Below are positions 8,559 to 19,699 of a stretch of 58,932 nucleotides of DNA, piece after piece (position 1 is the first letter of the stretch; each line of letters starts with the position of its first letter). The position numbers and the translations under genes are program-made. The notes below the pieces were generated by a model. That model was not told where the DNA came from, searched no databases, and was given only the letters and a program-made list of their open reading frames with translations. Source of the DNA: Ramazzottius varieornatus. Lineage: Eukaryota > Tardigrada > Eutardigrada > Parachela > Ramazzottiidae. The stretch covers positions 1 through 58,932 of the forward strand of contig BDGG01000020.1 in assembly GCA_001949185.1 (NCBI GenBank), written 5' to 3'.

Positions 8559-11500
8559 CTAGAAATCGTCTTCGTAGTCCTTCTTTCGAGCGTACAGTAT
8601 ACACATGGCTATCAGCATTGCCAGAATGATCAAGCCTAAGGTCACCGATATCCACGTGGCCACCATGTAATGTCTTCGTTCAATCTCGATGGGAGATTCG
8701 GTAGGCCACGGCGCCATCGTAGTCGGGAAGAAGCTCCTCGGCAAGTAGTCTGTCCAGTAACCAGACTCCCTGGCGCCGTACGAATCGTACATGTAGGAAG
8801 TGTTGGTGGTGTTGATCGCCAAGTATCTGCATACAAAATACTTCGTGACTAACTGGTACCTGGCAAATGGACTTCACAAGATTATCCTTCCAGCTGGCGC
8901 ATGAGTTCGGTCAAGCACACTGAAAATGTGCGCCAGTTGGAAAAATAATCTTACAACAGTATGCCCGATGGTCGAGGTCGTTTTCTCAAGTGACGCACTT
9001 TGCCACCCAATACCAACGGAACCATGCGCCTAGGTAAGAGAGCAAACTGCAAAATTCGCCACGATCGTTCTTAGGCACGCTCTTGGCCAATCACACTGAA
9101 AACGTGCGCCACTTGGGTGAACAATCGTTGAGTTTATTCGCCGAACCTCCGGATGAAATACATGTTAGACGTCTCGAGGTCTTACCGGTCTCGAGCGAGA
9201 GTGTAGGGCTCCCAGCTGGTATTCATCACACGAACGGGCGTAGGGTTACCGTATTTGGCAAAGTTACCCCACATCTGCATGAGATAGTCGCTCATGTTCC
9301 GATCACCTTGACCGAAGTCTTGGTGGGGTTCCATGAACTTCCGATAGTAGGTCTCAGGAAGGATGGTGGTTTCACACCGGTTGAGGTTGTATGGGTCGCG
9401 AACTTGGCAGGCTAGTTTGAGGTAGGGAAAACCGAAGACGAAGTAGAGATCTTCCATATGAGGAACAAAACCTCTCGCTAGAAAAACATTACGCCAATTT
9501 GCAATACTTCAACAGAAGAAATGGCAGTACGGCAATGAACTCCAGAAGATCGTTTTCTGAAATAGTGCACGCTTCCAGCTTGACAAGGTTGTTTTCCCAG
9601 GTGGCGCACTCTCTAAGCGATAACACCGACCATGTGGAAAAACGATCTCGAGGAAATTGCTTTTCCGAGCTTCCAAGTTGTGGCAATGATAAAAAAACAT
9701 TGGATGGACATACTGAAATCTTTGCTGAGCGGATCACGAGACGCTTCTCGCGAGTAATTCAGGACATACTGGTAGATTGGAGCTTCTTGCCTCGCTCGGA
9801 AGTTCATGGCTCTGTAGGCCGGAGATTTGTAGTAGATATCAGAGTACATCTACAACGGAAATCCCATTCTTGTAGCACGACAACACCAGGAAAATGTAGC
9901 GGACAGACTTACGTTCACAAACATTTTGCGCCTCATGGTCACGTTTCCCTGAAAGCGAGTAGAAAAGTCAGTTGACTGAAAGAATATGGACAAAAACAAA
10001 ATGAAGACTTACTGGGTTGGGCCAGTAGGTGTACATGAAGCGGACAGATTCAGCCACGGCTTCATAGTTAACCGTGTAGTTCTCCGTCTTGAGAAGGCTG
10101 GCAATGGCATCATCCATGATGTGCTGAGTGATCAGAAAATCGTGGGTCTTCTGGGCTTCCTTGTTGCTAGCTATGAAGTAAAACGGGCAATCAATCTAAG
10201 GTCACATAGGACGGCAAAGGAAATACCAATATCATTCTCCTAAGTGGCGCACGCTCTCAGCTAATACGATGAGAGCATGCGCCATGTTAGATGTGGAATT
10301 CTAACTATGTGTGAAAAGATCTGTCCACGTCCCAGATGGTCGACGCTTGGCACTTGAATGGACTTACTGAGAAAGCCGTAGCCGTCATCTTCAGCGACAC
10401 CACTCAAGAACGGTACCGCCCGATCAACTTCCCCGAGTTCGAACATCCTCTTCGGAGCCTTGTTTAGAAACTTCCAATGAGGTTCCAGAATACCTCGATA
10501 CGGAGGAATGTCAACGACAGGCGCCCACCCGAACAGCCCAATATCTGGCTACGAAGGAAGAAATCTGAGTACTCGGTTGAGATCTCATTGTGGAAAATCA
10601 ATTCTTACTTTGAATTCGTAGCCGGCATCAGCGAGTTCCAGGAAGTCTTTGGCCCGGAAACAGTCCATCAAGTCCTTCGACGTGAACTGTCGGCAACCCA
10701 CAAGCTCCCCAAACTTCTTCGTGTTGTTCCAAGCGTGTTCCCAGTGTGTGATGACGGCCCATGGAGCCAGCTCCGAACCACTTTGCTGTATTCCTTGGTG
10801 GAAATTAAACTTGGACCTATGAACAACAGGAGTGACGCTACAGTTGCAGACTGCTTTCCCGAGCGGCGCAAAATCTCAGTGTAATTATCTGCAAGTGTGC
10901 GTCACTTGTAAAACAGATCTTGTCGGGTGCTGTGCTGTCCGCCTAGATTGACTATGGAAGCTACGCCAAAGCTCTTTCTTCGTGTTATGGTTGATCACTT
11001 GCTCTTGTACGTACCGTGAGGACATGGAATGAAGTCCGACCGCAGCAGCTCCCGCGCTCTGACCGAATAACGTTATCCTGTTCGGGTCGCCACTGAATGC
11101 GGCAATGTTCTTCTTGACCCACTCAATGGCCATTGCTTGATCCAACATGCCGTAGTTTCCAGGACTGTGAATGTCGCCGGTGGACAGGAAGCCCAACGGA
11201 CCAAGGCGGTAGTTGAACGTGACGACGACTACGCTTTGGGAAGCCGCCAGCATGTGGCCTGGAGTGAGTTGACTGGCACCCCAATGGTAACCTCCGCCGT
11301 GGATGAAAACCATCACTGGATACGTCGGGTTGCCAGTAATCTATATCCAAACCCCGAAAATAGTTTACCCGAACGGCGGAAGCAATTTCGAATCCCGGCA
11401 AACAAAACGTGCAAGCTAGCTCTCCATGTGGCGCACCTTGAGCCAACCTCAATGTAACAGAGCGCCACTCGAAACGATGATCCCGTACGGAGAAACTCAC

Positions 11501-12206
11501 ACGACAACATCAATGGAAAAGTGCGATCTTACAAGTTTTGCTTGCCAACCTGCCCATCAAATTTCAGCGATCGACTCACATTTGGAGTGAAGACGTTGAG
11601 GTAGAGACAGTCTTCGCTCATTTCGTACCGATTCACCATGACATCGATGAAATGCTTCGCTTGTGGGCAGACATGTCGATAAGTCAGTGCCATGTGAGTG
11701 TCCTGCCAGGCAGATTTCTCAACAGGAGGCTGGAAGAACCAATAAGGATGTTGACACAAACATTCAGGATTTAGGTGAGGGAGAATACATACCAGGAAAC
11801 GACGGTTGGTTTCTTTGGTCGGTGGTTCAGCATAGGGTATCCCCAGGAAATTCACCACGGTCAGACGCTCCATGTACGGTCTCTCAACGGATAGCTTTTT
11901 AAAGTTGGGATCCCACTCAGTGCCAGGACCGTCGAACAACCGGATCATCTCTCCTTGTACCATACCTTTGCTGGTCCGCACAGGTGGAGGGAAGGTACGG
12001 TTTACAGCGTACGGGCCCAACCATGATGCGGGCATCCCTGGATGGTTCGGCGGTCGATTGTGATATGGAGCATTGGGCAATAGATAAGGATAAGGATAGA
12101 TATTGGAAGGATTGGGGATACCTGGCAAAGGATTCTGATGGGCAACAACAATAGACAGGCAGAAAGCAAAGATGGATGTCATCGAGGCGGTCTTGTGGTC
12201 GGCCAT
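8559..12206 (-). CDS. Membrane-anchored type-B carboxylesterase (neuroligin-like layout, intact triad)
   Basis: Predicted 722-residue type I membrane protein in ten exons: 11793-12206, 11580-11729, 11015-11340, 10609-10816, 10368-10548, 10013-10170, 9913-9948, 9714-9849, 9186-9477 and 8559-8826; every junction keeps phase. It has a signal peptide at the N-terminus, a Pro/Tyr/Asn-rich region, then the alpha/beta-hydrolase domain: [24 protein letters not shown] (oxyanion loop), GQSAGA with Ser about 283, an acidic residue in EDDGYGF about 421, and His in [12 protein letters not shown] about 543. All three catalytic positions look occupied, unlike most neuroligins. A single membrane segment (about 687-711) is followed by a short tail [11 protein letters not shown]. 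Hydrolysis of an ester at the cell surface is inferred; the substrate is unknown. Five of its nine introns carry palindromic hairpins; the other four are only 60-64 bp. Confidence 0.9.
8879..8951. repeat. Intronic palindromic hairpin element, copy 2
   Basis: AGCTGGCGCAT / ATGTGCGCCAGTTGG arms in the last intron (8827-9185) of the esterase gene, with flanking GATTATCC/GGAAAAATAATC symmetry. Confidence 0.65.
8975..9035. repeat. Intronic palindromic hairpin element, copy 3 (degenerate)
   Basis: CAAGTGACGCAC / CATGCGCCTAGG arms in the same intron as copies 2 and 4. Confidence 0.4.
9062..9130. repeat. Intronic palindromic hairpin element, copy 4
   Basis: CGATCGTTCTTAGGCACGC / AACGTGCGCCACTTGGGTGA arms. 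This is the third element in the last esterase intron. Confidence 0.6.
9547..9650. repeat. Intronic palindromic hairpin element, copy 5 (rearranged)
   Basis: TTTTCCCAGGTGGCGCAC with a decayed partner arm ending GTGGAAAAACGATC, in intron 8 (9478-9713) of the esterase. An extra half-arm (GATCGTTTTCTG) precedes it. Confidence 0.45.
10231..10293. repeat. Intronic palindromic hairpin element, copy 6
   Basis: CTAAGTGGCGCACGCTCTCA / TGAGAGCATGCGCCATGTTAG arms in intron 5 (10171-10367) of the esterase. Confidence 0.65.
10848..10924. repeat. Intronic palindromic hairpin element, copy 7
   Basis: GAGCGGCGCAAAATCTCA / GTGTGCGTCACTTGTAAAAC arms in intron 3 (10817-11014) of the esterase. Confidence 0.5.
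11413..11481. repeat. Intronic palindromic hairpin element, copy 8
   Basis: CCATGTGGCGCACCTTG / AGCGCCACTCGAAACGATG arms in intron 2 (11341-11579) of the esterase. Confidence 0.55.
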
Positions 12207-13210
12207 GGCCGTTACAAGTCAATCAGAAGTTTGATCACGGCATCGGTCTTGTGATGATCTGTTAACCACAGCGAAACATGATCAATCAAAACAACTAGTG
12301 ATCCCCATTTTGACCGCAGCTGTCCCGAACGATAAGTTCGCCAATTTGTACAACAGTTGAACTCAAATTACTTCAATCACTTCAAACGTCCAGAGAATTG
12401 CAGAATCTTGCTGGATGAGGGGAGGGACATCACGCTTCAGAAGAATGCCGATGCTGTGGGACAAAAAGAGCGACGAGTTGGAAAATAATGATAGCGATAC
12501 AAACGAAAGCACGGTTTACCTTGCAGGTGAATAAAAATGATTCATCCGTCGAACGCCGATGGAGCTTTATGGACTTTGCTCCACGATTCCAAAGCTAAAC
12601 ATACCACCTGTGAACATTAATATGGAGAAAGATATGAAGTAGATCAAAGTCCGTATAGGGTAGAGGAGATAACTCACGCAGTCACGCTGATGATTTACCG
12701 TTGATGAATTTTACGACTGATATAGTATGAATGAACAAACAAAAAGTCCAACTGTTCTAACTGATTAATTGGCCACAAGACCTTCGTGCTCTAACGCATT
12801 TCCGTTTCCCGAACAGCTGATTGTTGATTACTTAATAATATGAAGATTGCGAGCGAGAGCGCACTAGCACAGTTCGATACGCACAGAAACATCGTCACAT
12901 CACAGGAATAAGTTCGTCTCGTAGGCTCTGTGTTAAAAGATTAGCACAATGTTTACAGATGATGTCACGATGTTCCAATGCGAATCGAATTGTGGTAGAG
13001 CGGATCACTTCGCAATATGTATAGTGATTGAGCAGATTTCCGTGTTGTTTCCTTTCAAATGCAAATCTCATTTTGCACGTTTCTTTCCTTTGAAGCCTTT
13101 TGTGTTTCGCGTTCTCTTTCCAGGATTATTTATCGCCGAAGAGACCTACAGATACTTCAGCTCCGGCTGACCTACAGACATTCCAGTGCTAAGGGGCAAG
13201 TTGGATTTCA
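12207..13210. promoter_or_regulatory. Divergent intergenic region, esterase (-) / DENR (+)
   Basis: About 1 kb between two start codons facing away from each other. It must hold both promoters, but I see no clear core element and no extra gene or hairpin repeat. Confidence 0.4.
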
Positions 13211-14151
13211 ATGGCAGGAGTCGCTGAAGGAGACGCGTCCACATCGAAGGAATTTCCGAATCCAGTCTTACCTCGGAGCGATATTTCTTATCCCATCCAT
13301 GTTGTATACTGCGGGGGTAGGCCCTTCCGCTTACATGTGTTCCTAGTGGATTCAAACTAAATCTTTGACTTTTCTTGCAGTCTGTTCTTTGCCGACTGAG
13401 GTGAGTGAACTTGACAGCGAAAGACCATATGCCCGAGAAAAAAATCGCGAATTGTTCTCTTGTGCTTTTAGTTGTGCGAATTCTCTCCAGAACCAGAAAA
13501 ATGCAAAGAATGGCTAAGACAGAATCTCCCAGGACAACTAGCAGGAGCAACCATTTCTGATGGCGTACAAGACAAAGGAGCAGACGAAGGTAAATTGGAA
13601 CTTGGGTCTTTCTTGGATTATTGTCCATTTTCTTTCGATACGTGGTTCCAAGAGTAGGTGGTTTTCTTCGTAGGTGAAGGTGACGACGATGATAAGAAAA
13701 AAAGACAGACGCGGGGCGGAAAAGGCCGGCCGAAATTACCAGCTGCCGAGGTGAAGACACAACCTGGCATGATTAAGTTATCCATTTCGAACAGAGGGAA
13801 GAAGAAATACGTCACAGTCGTCACAGGCCTTGGAACTCACGGTAGCATTCTCTATGCATAATACTCGTGCTCGATTGTGTTTGAAATTCAATCTGGGTTT
13901 CCAGGAATCGACTTGAAAGCTGCGGTGAAGTTCTTCGGCCAGAAGTTTGCCTGTGGGTCGTCCCTAACAGGGGACGACGAGATCGTCATCCAGGGAGATG
14001 TGAAGGACGATCTTTTCGATGTTATTCCGGAGAAATGGCCCCAGGTTTGCGCGATGTTTCAGATGTTCTGTTGGAAATAGGATGAATCTGGTGTGTCTCT
14101 TTACAGGTGGACGAAGACCAGATCGACGATATTGGCGAACTTAAGCGATGA
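13211..14151 (+). CDS. DENR: Density-regulated protein DENR
   Basis: Translation factor that works with MCT-1 in recycling and in reinitiation after short upstream frames. Six exons: 13211-13316, 13381-13400 (only 20 bp), 13472-13589, 13674-13841, 13905-14044 and 14107-14151, encoding 198 residues, the same length as I recall for human DENR. The N-terminal metal-binding part reads YCGVCSLPTE...[11 protein letters not shown]. An acidic stretch and a basic [12 protein letters not shown] follow, then the SUI1/eIF1-like domain: [40 protein letters not shown] and the C-terminal [20 protein letters not shown]. Start chosen at MAGVAEGD; the frame is closed by phase at all five junctions. Confidence 0.95.
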
Positions 14152-14189
14152 ACTTCCTCATTTTAAGTTGCTGATTTTTCAAAACAATA

Positions 14190-14332
14190 CTGTAATATTT
14201 GCTGCGTCCGCGCAGTACGTACACGTACGTGATGACGCACCCCCTTAGGGGGTGCACAATCCGTGAAACCGGACCGGGGCTCTACTTCACTTGTGCGATG
14301 ACGTACTGCGCGGACGCAGCGAATATTTACAG
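14190..14332. mobile_element. 143-bp TA-flanked MITE, TIR CTGTAATATTTGCTGCGTCC
   Basis: Long inverted repeat ends (about 30 bp, to CGCGCAGTACG) flanked by TA (14188-14189, 14333-14334). The centre reads CCCCCTTAGGGGGTGCACAA...ACCGGACCGGGG. The same family occurs at 57763-57907 in the opposite orientation and, in part, at 58836-58932. It starts 36 bp after the DENR stop codon. Confidence 0.75.
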
Positions 14333-14334
14333 TA

Positions 14335-15439
14335 CTTGCGTTTTTGTAGTCGCATTGTTATTGTTCACGCTCTTTATGCATAGCTTTCTCGTCGCTTATT
14401 CTCGCTGGTGATCCCTTACTCGCATAATGCTCATGGTCTCTTACGAGTGAAGAGTTTTCAGTCGTGTTTTAAAAGTAAAAAGAAGTCGTTTTGGGGGCTG
14501 CGGTTTGTGGATATCTGACCAGGTTTGTCACTGACAAATCGGCAGGCCATAAGGCTGCTCGTTCCAGTCGTTTGCCCCCTGGCGAGTCCGAGGTGTGTCC
14601 TGTATTCTAGTGACCGTTTTGCCGCTCCGCAGTAAAGCGCTAGGGTTTCCACTTTTCAATTGTCATGGTGAAGCGGAGCCGTCGGTAACAAGCGACTGAA
14701 ACGAGGGAAAACTACGATCTGCGAAATGGGAAACGAAAACGATTCTGGCGGGATGTTTTGTCACTTTTGTGGGAGAGGTCACAAGGTAACTTACGCAGGG
14801 TCAGGGACATGTGTTTAACAAAGGTCAGACCCTTGCTAACTCGTGAGCTGCATCTCTACATTTTTGATTGGCCGCGAACAAAGATGATATCGTGCTGTAC
14901 CAATAGAGCGCAGTTGTTATAGCTAAAAATCAATGTTATCCCTGAACAAACCTATTTTTAAACAAAAGACGCCCTTGCAATCGTCAAGCTGCAGGCAATC
15001 ATCGATTCGTGGATCCGCTGGTTAGCTGCTTCGCGTATTTGGGTTGGTGTAGTATTGCGGTCCACGTTTTCCACCCTCAATCAAATAGTTTAAGCGGGCT
15101 ATACGGTGTGCCTAATTTTACGCAGCTTTTGTGACCGCTCCAGTCTCCAGTAGCTTACGGAGTCTGGTGGATTTTGGGATCCTTGCTCGGGATTTTGTTC
15201 GATTTTAACCGTTGTTCTCGTTTTGATGTTATTTGTGGATGCAGGCCGTCTGTTCGGCTTCTGGGACCGGTTTCAAACTCGAAGGTAGGTGGTTGCTTAT
15301 ACGGGTTCTTTTCTTCGTCCGGAGATAAACTACGTGATTTCGCTTTGATTCCAGACTGTTTTGCCAGCAACTCGGACTGGTGCTGTGCGGAATTTGACTA
15401 GCACCCAGTAGCTCTATCCACCGGAACATCCGTTCGAAA
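14335..15439. other. Intergenic, upstream of the 15440 gene
   Basis: No exon is recognised. Several open frames (for example 15174-15401 plus) lack any family signature. The nearest part to 15440 is presumably promoter and 5' UTR. Confidence 0.4.
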
Positions 15440-16734
15440 ATGTCACGGAGATCAGCGAAACGAATCAAGCCTTCGATGCCCGCAAAAAAACTCCAGCAGA
15501 TCATGAAATCTGTGAAAGACGAGGTCGAGCAACAGGTTGATCCCGTGGTGGAAGAACTGCAGAGTCGTCTAAATGAACCGTACTTCCTTGGATATATGGA
15601 ACACAAGCTCAAATACGACCCAGGTTTGTTAGCGGTTCGATTAAACGCGAAAATCGTAGTGTTAATTTTGTAGTGTGATGTTATTTCTCAGGTCAGGCGA
15701 TTATCTTTCTCTTTGAAGGATGGTACTATAGCGGCTTGGTGAGCTTCCCTAGTCAATTTCCTCGAATTTTGGAGACTTCTATCTAGAGGAGTGGTTTTTG
15801 TTATAGATTGACAAAGTGTATCGGATGACGGAGCCGGCTAGCATCTATCCGGACGGAGCACCGGAAGATTATCGAAGGCGTATTCCTTCCTACCTGTTCC
15901 ATTTTCTGAATGGTCCCGACACGTACGTTTCATTCCTGACTGTAAGTTATCTTATGAAATGGCAATCTGTTGAAAGTTTCGTATTGGGTAGTGTAGCTCT
16001 AAGGACGAGAACGCTTGACGCGGCGGACGGGATGATGAACGAGCTTCCGGAAAATGAATTCATTCCGCGAGGAACGCACGACCCGGACGCGGCTTTCGGC
16101 TCGTGTAAGGTTTCCTTCGTTTCTCTTCACGTAAATTAATTCCACGTCAATCTGCTCCTCCATTTTTGTAGTGGTGTGTGATCTCTGGAACAAAACGAAA
16201 AAGAACTTCTTGTAAGTACTATTGCATGTAGGATATACAAAAGAAAGCCGGGGGTTAGTGGGATCTATTTTCCATTTTACGCTGGATGAGATTATTTTAT
16301 CGTCAGTTCGGCCGGTGGGACGCAGGCGGATGACTTGAACCAGATCGTTTTCCTAAGTGGCGCACACTTCCAGCCAGCAATAGTCAAAACGTGCGCCACC
16401 GGACAATGTAGATCTGGTTCAAGTTCGACTCATGTTTCCACGGCCAATCAAGCTTTCGGCTTGCTTGTGTCATTTAACTGCTCGTTTTTAGCCTGTGGTA
16501 ACGTCGCTGGTGCACTGTTCAAATTCCTGTCGATTTTTCAGGGTCGAGCGAGGCTTGAAGGAGGTGGTGCCAACCGTTAAGACCGGGGTCTGGCTTCTAG
16601 ACGATGAAAACTACAAGGCGCACGAACGAGCGTGGCAGAAGCAAAGCGGTCAAAATCGTAGCTTCGAACAGTTCTGTTCCGATCTCTGCTCCGAAGAGCA
16701 GAAAGCCTCGATGGGCGGCAGAAGATGTCCGTGA
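15440..16734 (+). CDS. Unrecognised 226-residue protein
   Basis: I do not recognise the family. Six exons fit in phase: 15440-15623, 15692-15738, 15807-15922, 16004-16104, 16172-16211 and 16542-16734. The predicted protein has a basic start (MSRRSAKRIKPSMPAKK), a probable helical segment (MKSVKDEVEQQVDPVVEELQ), a hydrophobic/aromatic patch AIIFLFEGWYYSGL, then mixed charged regions and a C-terminus with FCSDLCSEEQKASMGGRRCP. No signal peptide or membrane segment is obvious. The acceptor of exon 4 (CTCTAAG) is weak; reading through that intron is also open and would add residues. The last intron is long because it carries a palindromic hairpin. The consistent splice phases and codon use argue that it is a real gene. 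Confidence 0.6.
16333..16424. repeat. Intronic palindromic hairpin element, copy 9
   Basis: One of the best preserved. The outer arms ACTTGAACCAGATC and GATCTGGTTCAAGT are exact inverse complements, followed by GTGGCGCAC and GTGCGCCAC in the inner part. It lies in the last intron of the 15440-16734 gene (16212-16541). Confidence 0.8.
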
Positions 16735-17346
16735 CTGACAAGACTTCCTTTCTTCTGTTCCTTCGAACTTTAACTCTAATATACATTCCCAAATTTTAAC
16801 TTTGATCTGACGGAACGAGTGCTTCCGTTTCTCTTGCTGAAGCCACTTTTGGGCAATATCTTTGCAGTTTTGTTTAATGTTTGTGAAATCGAACTGGTCG
16901 ATTTCCGAAGCGGAAGTGTGCTCTGGACGGACCACACTTCGCTTCTGTTCTTCTGATAGTTTTTCCTCTTTTGCTGTTTATATTCTCTAAAGTTAAGTTA
17001 ATGCGCCGGTCCTTTCGTACTGGGGACCTTGAGTTTCGAATTTCCGGAAACTGCGGAGCCAGAAGAAATAAATCGGCCCTTCTCGTCGTTCCGCTGACTG
17101 CTTCAACTCCCGAATGCCACACTACTGCCTGACTGGATTCCACAACTATCTCAACTCTTCGATTGATTGATCATAACTGAACCGCTTTTCAGGCGACGAT
17201 TTTCATTCCGTCTTGCTTCCTGACTTAATTCCAAATTCCTACTGAAGCTTCAGACACTTCTACCCACAAAAGAAGATGCATCAGTTGAAGAAGAGCTTTA
17301 CTTGACATCCAGGTGACTCGATGAAACGGGAATCTTCTAAAATCAT
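16735..17346. other. Convergent 3' intergenic region
   Basis: Lies between the 3' ends of the unknown gene (+) and the eS7 gene (-). Only 3' UTR-like sequence is seen. The minus frame 16597-16935 is a shadow of the last exon of the plus-strand gene. Confidence 0.4.
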
Positions 17347-18087
17347 TTAGAAAATAGGGTCAGGGAATTCAAAGGAGACAGCCTTGCCTGTCAACTTCTT
17401 GTACAAAGATGTAAAAACAGGGACTTTGTGCTCCACGTTCGTCTGGTTAGCCTTGTCCAAGTGTACCTTGATCAGTCTCGAGCCATCGGTCTTGACACGA
17501 ATGCGCTTGCCGACAATCTCCGCTGGGAAAACAATGTCAGCCAATATGTTCTCATGGACAGCCGTCAGTGTACGGGATCGTGGACGCTTCTGGTTCAGCT
17601 TGACTGTCTTGCGTGTCGGCTTGGGCAACATGCGACGCTTGGCAATGAAAATGACTGTGCGGCCACCAAGCTTTTTCTCCATCTCGCGGACGATGCGAGC
17701 GTGAGTCTTTTGCCATTGCTTCAGCTGCGGTGGAGGCACATACAGTACCACTACCTACAAGATCATTCAAAACTGAAAATATGGTAAGCCATCCAGTCCA
17801 ACTTACGACACGACAATGGTATCGATATGAATAACAACTTCCGCACGATGGCCCACCACAAACTGACTTTCACTCAAATTCAACCGAATCGGTCTCACCT
17901 TCTGTGTTCCCAACTCTAGCTCTTTCGCTTCGTTGACCAACAACTCCTGCAGATGTGGCTTCAAGTCAGCTCCAGCTTCGAGGTCCAGCAGTACTTGACT
18001 GATCTGAGACTCTAAAGCAGACAGCTTGTCACCTCCATGCTTCAAGAATTTGCCTTCATGGCGCGGTCCTTGTTGCTTCGATGCCAT
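17347..18087 (-). CDS. RPS7: Ribosomal protein eS7 (RPS7)
   Basis: Component of the small ribosomal subunit, 198 residues, in two coding exons (17899-18087 and 17347-17754). Family hallmarks are [91 protein letters not shown] and [14 protein letters not shown], ending in SFEFPDPIF. Near-complete [12 protein letters not shown] the animal protein makes this call secure. A 5' UTR intron is likely at 18091-18157: GAGGTAAGTG donor, TTTTACAG acceptor three bases before the ATG. Confidence 0.97.
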
Positions 18088-18090
18088 TCT

Positions 18091-18157
18091 CTGTAAAACA
18101 TTCCAGGCTACAGTTTGTCAGATCTTGTCTCGTGAAGCATGCTCCTGGCACACTTAC
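18091..18157 (-). other. Probable 5' UTR intron of RPS7
   Basis: On the minus strand a strong donor (GAG|GTAAGTG) lies at 18157 and a TTTTACAG acceptor ends at 18091, leaving AGA before the start codon. Its length of 67 bp matches the coding introns. Confidence 0.5.
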
Positions 18158-18603
18158 CTCACTGGAAACTTGTGGAATGGATAGATGATCCGTCTTCCAG
18201 CAACACAGAAGTTGGAAACACTCTACTCAGCTGGACAGGTTCTTGATGCAAAATCTTTCCGGTTGATGAAAATCTGAATGGCAAAATTTGTCGGCCCTTC
18301 GACACATATGGCGAGCCGGCTTTAGAAATCGGCGTGTAAGCAAAGCGTGATCAAGTGCGCCGTAACGATATACGCCTGACGTCATACAGCGTTTCCTATT
18401 TGCCTGCGATTTTACCCCACCGGTGTACGGTGATGACTCGTACACAAGGATCAGATACCACGAGATGGCGCTTTACCAAGCGTATGTTCCTTAACGGCTT
18501 CGCTGATTTTCCATTTCACTGGGATTGCGTTGACATGCTAACATTAAGCAGTAATACGTAAGGAAAGATAGCAGAATAGAATAAGAAAACAACGATAGTA
18601 AAT

Positions 18604-19137
18604 TTAAGCAGCTTTAGTAGCGTTTGCGTGTGCAGGAGGAGTGTCTTCAATGATATCAAAGTTCTTCAAAGAGGCCATTTCCCCATGCAAATGCGGAACT
18701 TTTTCGACATGAGAAGGCTGAGCTGCCGAATCTTGATCTGCTGCGTGTCTGACCACAGGAACAGGTGCAGCAGGAACCGATGATTTTTTAGCGTGGTGGC
18801 TCTCCTTTCTGGCCGGCTGCTGGTCTTTCAAATGCTGTTCGGCAAATTGGGGAGCGGAGGAATTAGCATGATGCTCGTGATGAGCTTCGCTCGCATGGCT
18901 ATCTTTCTGTGAGTGCTGAAGGGCCGCTAGAGCTTGCTGACGGATCTTGTCTCGTGCGGCGTCCTCAGTATCCGCTGCGGACATAGGTGCTGTTGGTGGA
19001 TCGTCGTGCTTGGCTTTCGCCATTTGTTCGGCCAGGAAAGAACTGACGTCCCGCTTGACCAAAGCGGGGAATGCACAGCATTGCAGAACGCAGAAGCCTA
19101 GGCACATTGCTGAGAAGGGAATTTTTCTCAGTTCCAT
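18604..19137 (-). CDS. Secreted His/Ala-rich orphan protein
   Basis: Single-exon frame of 177 residues from the Met at 19137 (an in-frame Met at 19161 would add eight residues before the signal peptide). A clear signal peptide (IPFSAMCLGFCVLQCCAFPA) is followed by ALVKRDV, a dibasic site that could be a propeptide cleavage point. The rest is hydrophilic, rich in Ala, His, Lys and Asp (for example HSQKDSHASEAHHEHHANSS) with no cysteines, so it is probably disordered and secreted. I recognise no family. On the minus strand a TATAAAT box lies at 19281-19287, about 145 bp before the start. Confidence 0.65.
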   Translation of the reverse strand: MELRKIPFSAMCLGFCVLQCCAFPALVKRDVSSFLAEQMAKAKHDDPPTAPMSAADTEDAARDKIRQQALAALQHSQKDSHASEAHHEHHANSSAPQFAEQHLKDQQPARKESHHAKKSSVPAAPVPVVRHAADQDSAAQPSHVEKVPHLHGEMASLKNFDIIEDTPPAHANATKAA

Positions 19138-19280
19138 TTCGGAAGAAAAATCAAAAATCAAAAATCAAATATGCAATATACAGAAGAAACTTTCGGAAAT
19201 GATTGGACGGAAATTTTGATGTTAGATTCTGACTTGTCCAGACAATAACGAGCTATTCTCCCGAAGACTCTCTCTCACTC

Positions 19281-19287
19281 ATTTATA
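19281..19287 (-). promoter_or_regulatory. Candidate TATA box of the secreted orphan gene
   Basis: TATAAAT on the minus strand, about 145 bp upstream of the ATG at 19137. It is one of very few canonical TATA boxes near a gene start in this window, as might suit a highly expressed or tissue-specific gene. Confidence 0.4.
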
Positions 19288-19699
19288 CCAGCTGAAAAGT
19301 ATCAGCGAAGACCTCCGTGCGATGAAAACAACAGCGTAGCGAGGTCGAAATGGCGCAATGAATGCCGTTTATACCGTGTTGATCTTCGACAAAACTGTGA
19401 ACTTGAAGGTTTATTCCATCATAAAAGAAGGCCACGAAAATTTATACGGATATCACTGACACCTAGCCGCGAGTCAAGCAGACATCGACAAACCGCCATA
19501 TTCGTCTGGTTCGCAGAGATTCGCGGCCGCAAGAAACTGTCAGCATCTGTCGCATACCAGTGAAGTATGTGCATCTATTCTCCATCACATCAGTAACTGA
19601 AAAACTAACATGATATCATCATGGAGGATATCGTCATTCAACAAAAAGTACATCGTCGGAAACCTCGTTTGTGTCTGTTATCGTAAAAGCATCTTCAGA

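Noticed and set aside
10477-10884. 135-codon plus frame
   Set aside because: Antisense to esterase exons 4 and 5, which fit the family and splice in phase.
16597-16935. 112-codon minus frame
   Set aside because: Antisense to the last exon of the 15440-16734 gene.
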